Below are positions 63,190 through 64,000 of a stretch of 64,000 bases of DNA, one piece after another (the stretch's first letter is position 1; each line of letters starts with the position of its first letter). The DNA comes from Phaseolus vulgaris (taxonomy: Eukaryota; Streptophyta; Magnoliopsida; Fabales; Fabaceae): the NCBI RefSeq assembly GCF_000499845.2, contig NC_023757.2:37719314-37783313 (forward strand). Reading direction: 5' to 3'. Made by a program: the position numbers and the translations under genes. A model generated the notes under the pieces. It was not told the origin of the DNA, did not search any database, and saw nothing but the letters and a program-made list of their open reading frames with translations.

Positions 63190-64000
63190 CTGTGCTTCCT
63201 CGCTATTAGAGGAGAATAAACTAACATTTATTATATTCCATTAACATTACAACTTTTAATCCCATTTAACAGTTGTAAGTAGGTAAACACCAGAATCAAA
63301 ATTTTGTAGGCTCTACCAAAGACACAACTTGTGCTTTATTTTTATGCTCTTTAAGTACCATCTTAAGAGTTCATATAATTAAAATAGATCAACATTCAAG
63401 ATATGTACATTCTGATTAAGAAATAGTGCAGTATATAATAAGATTTTATATGTCATTGTACCAAAGTTTTCTTAAATATTACATTCTTCCTTTCCTTATG
63501 TCTCTCTTTCTGAATAGGTGTCTATACCTGTGACATCCTTTAACCGTACGTTGTCACTTTTAAAGTATAAATTTAAGTTCCTCTGTGTTCGCAGTTTCTT
63601 ATTTTGTATTTATAATTGCACTTTTGTTGATTTTTTTTTTCTCAACAAAGACTCTTTTTCCCAGAAAAATAGGGTTCTGCATTTTACAGGTTGAAATATG
63701 TATTTTTGAAGTATGGATTGCATGTATTGAAGTGTTTCGAAATATTCCCTACAGCTGGTTGAATGTCAGTGTTGGTGCCATCATTTTTCTGTATAATGTA
63801 ACTGTGTAGAAGCTGGTTTCTTTGATTAATTAGTTTAATTCAGGTTTCTAATTAGTGGGTGGGCAACAGAAGGCAATCATAACATAAGCAGATTAATTCT
63901 AATACGAATCACCATCGATGAAGAAATAATAATGATAATAAAATAATAGAGAGGTACCCCACTATCTTGGATGTATAATAGGGCGAAAAGAATGTCGGGA
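63190..64000. other. Right edge, no clear gene
   Basis: Mixed AT-rich sequence. The open frame at 63585-63809 is hydrophobic and matches nothing known. The last 60 bases may begin another feature outside the window. Confidence 0.35.

Overview
The window is nuclear DNA of a flowering plant, and most likely a papilionoid legume. The signs are spliced genes with GT/AG introns, very AT-rich spacers full of (TA)n tracts, plant-only protein families, and a dense load of plant transposable elements. The legume assignment is inference from protein and repeat style and was not tested by search. I see no tRNA, rRNA, CRISPR array or prokaryotic-style operon. No clearly new biological system is visible. 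The unusual content is mostly well-preserved transposon structure.

Genes. (1) 106-2260, minus strand, running off the left edge: N-terminal part of a chloroplast BASS2-type sodium/pyruvate cotransporter. (2) 14948-18030, plus: complete two-exon LRR receptor-like kinase of the atypical class (HGN in place of HRD), 645 residues by my splice model, closest in memory to Arabidopsis At2g26730. (3) 47987-50351, plus: complete four-exon GARP/MYB-like repressor, 450 residues, an apparent ortholog of Arabidopsis EARLY FLOWERING MYB PROTEIN (EFM). (4) 54855-59016, minus: nine-exon RNA-binding protein, 365 residues, with one N-terminal RRM, an Arg/Asp-rich middle and a coiled-coil tail. (5) 62754-63189, minus: weak candidate for the last exons of a small membrane protein.

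Mobile DNA. 2985-3420: zinc-binding tail of a LINE (minus). 8525-10190: broken LINE ORF2 (plus). 23430-29660: a LINE on the minus strand, split by a complete Ty1/copia element (24939-29343, target duplication GGGAT) and probably by a second LTR-like insert. 32714-33164: Mutator-type MITE with 9-bp target duplication and an internal row of palindromes. 38859-39234: a 376-bp TRIM with two 117-bp LTRs, tRNA-Met-type primer site, polypurine tract and 5-bp target duplication. 40607-41034 and 41086-41530: two CACTA-type MITEs side by side, with a decayed relative at 51635. 52846-53690: an element with roughly 40-bp inverted ends. Introns of gene 4 hold further LTR and TRIM relics.

The genes do not form a pathway together. 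Each acts separately: plastid transport, cell-surface signalling, flowering control and RNA processing. Gene ends were set by splice phase and family resemblance only; all family names come from recognition, not from a search.
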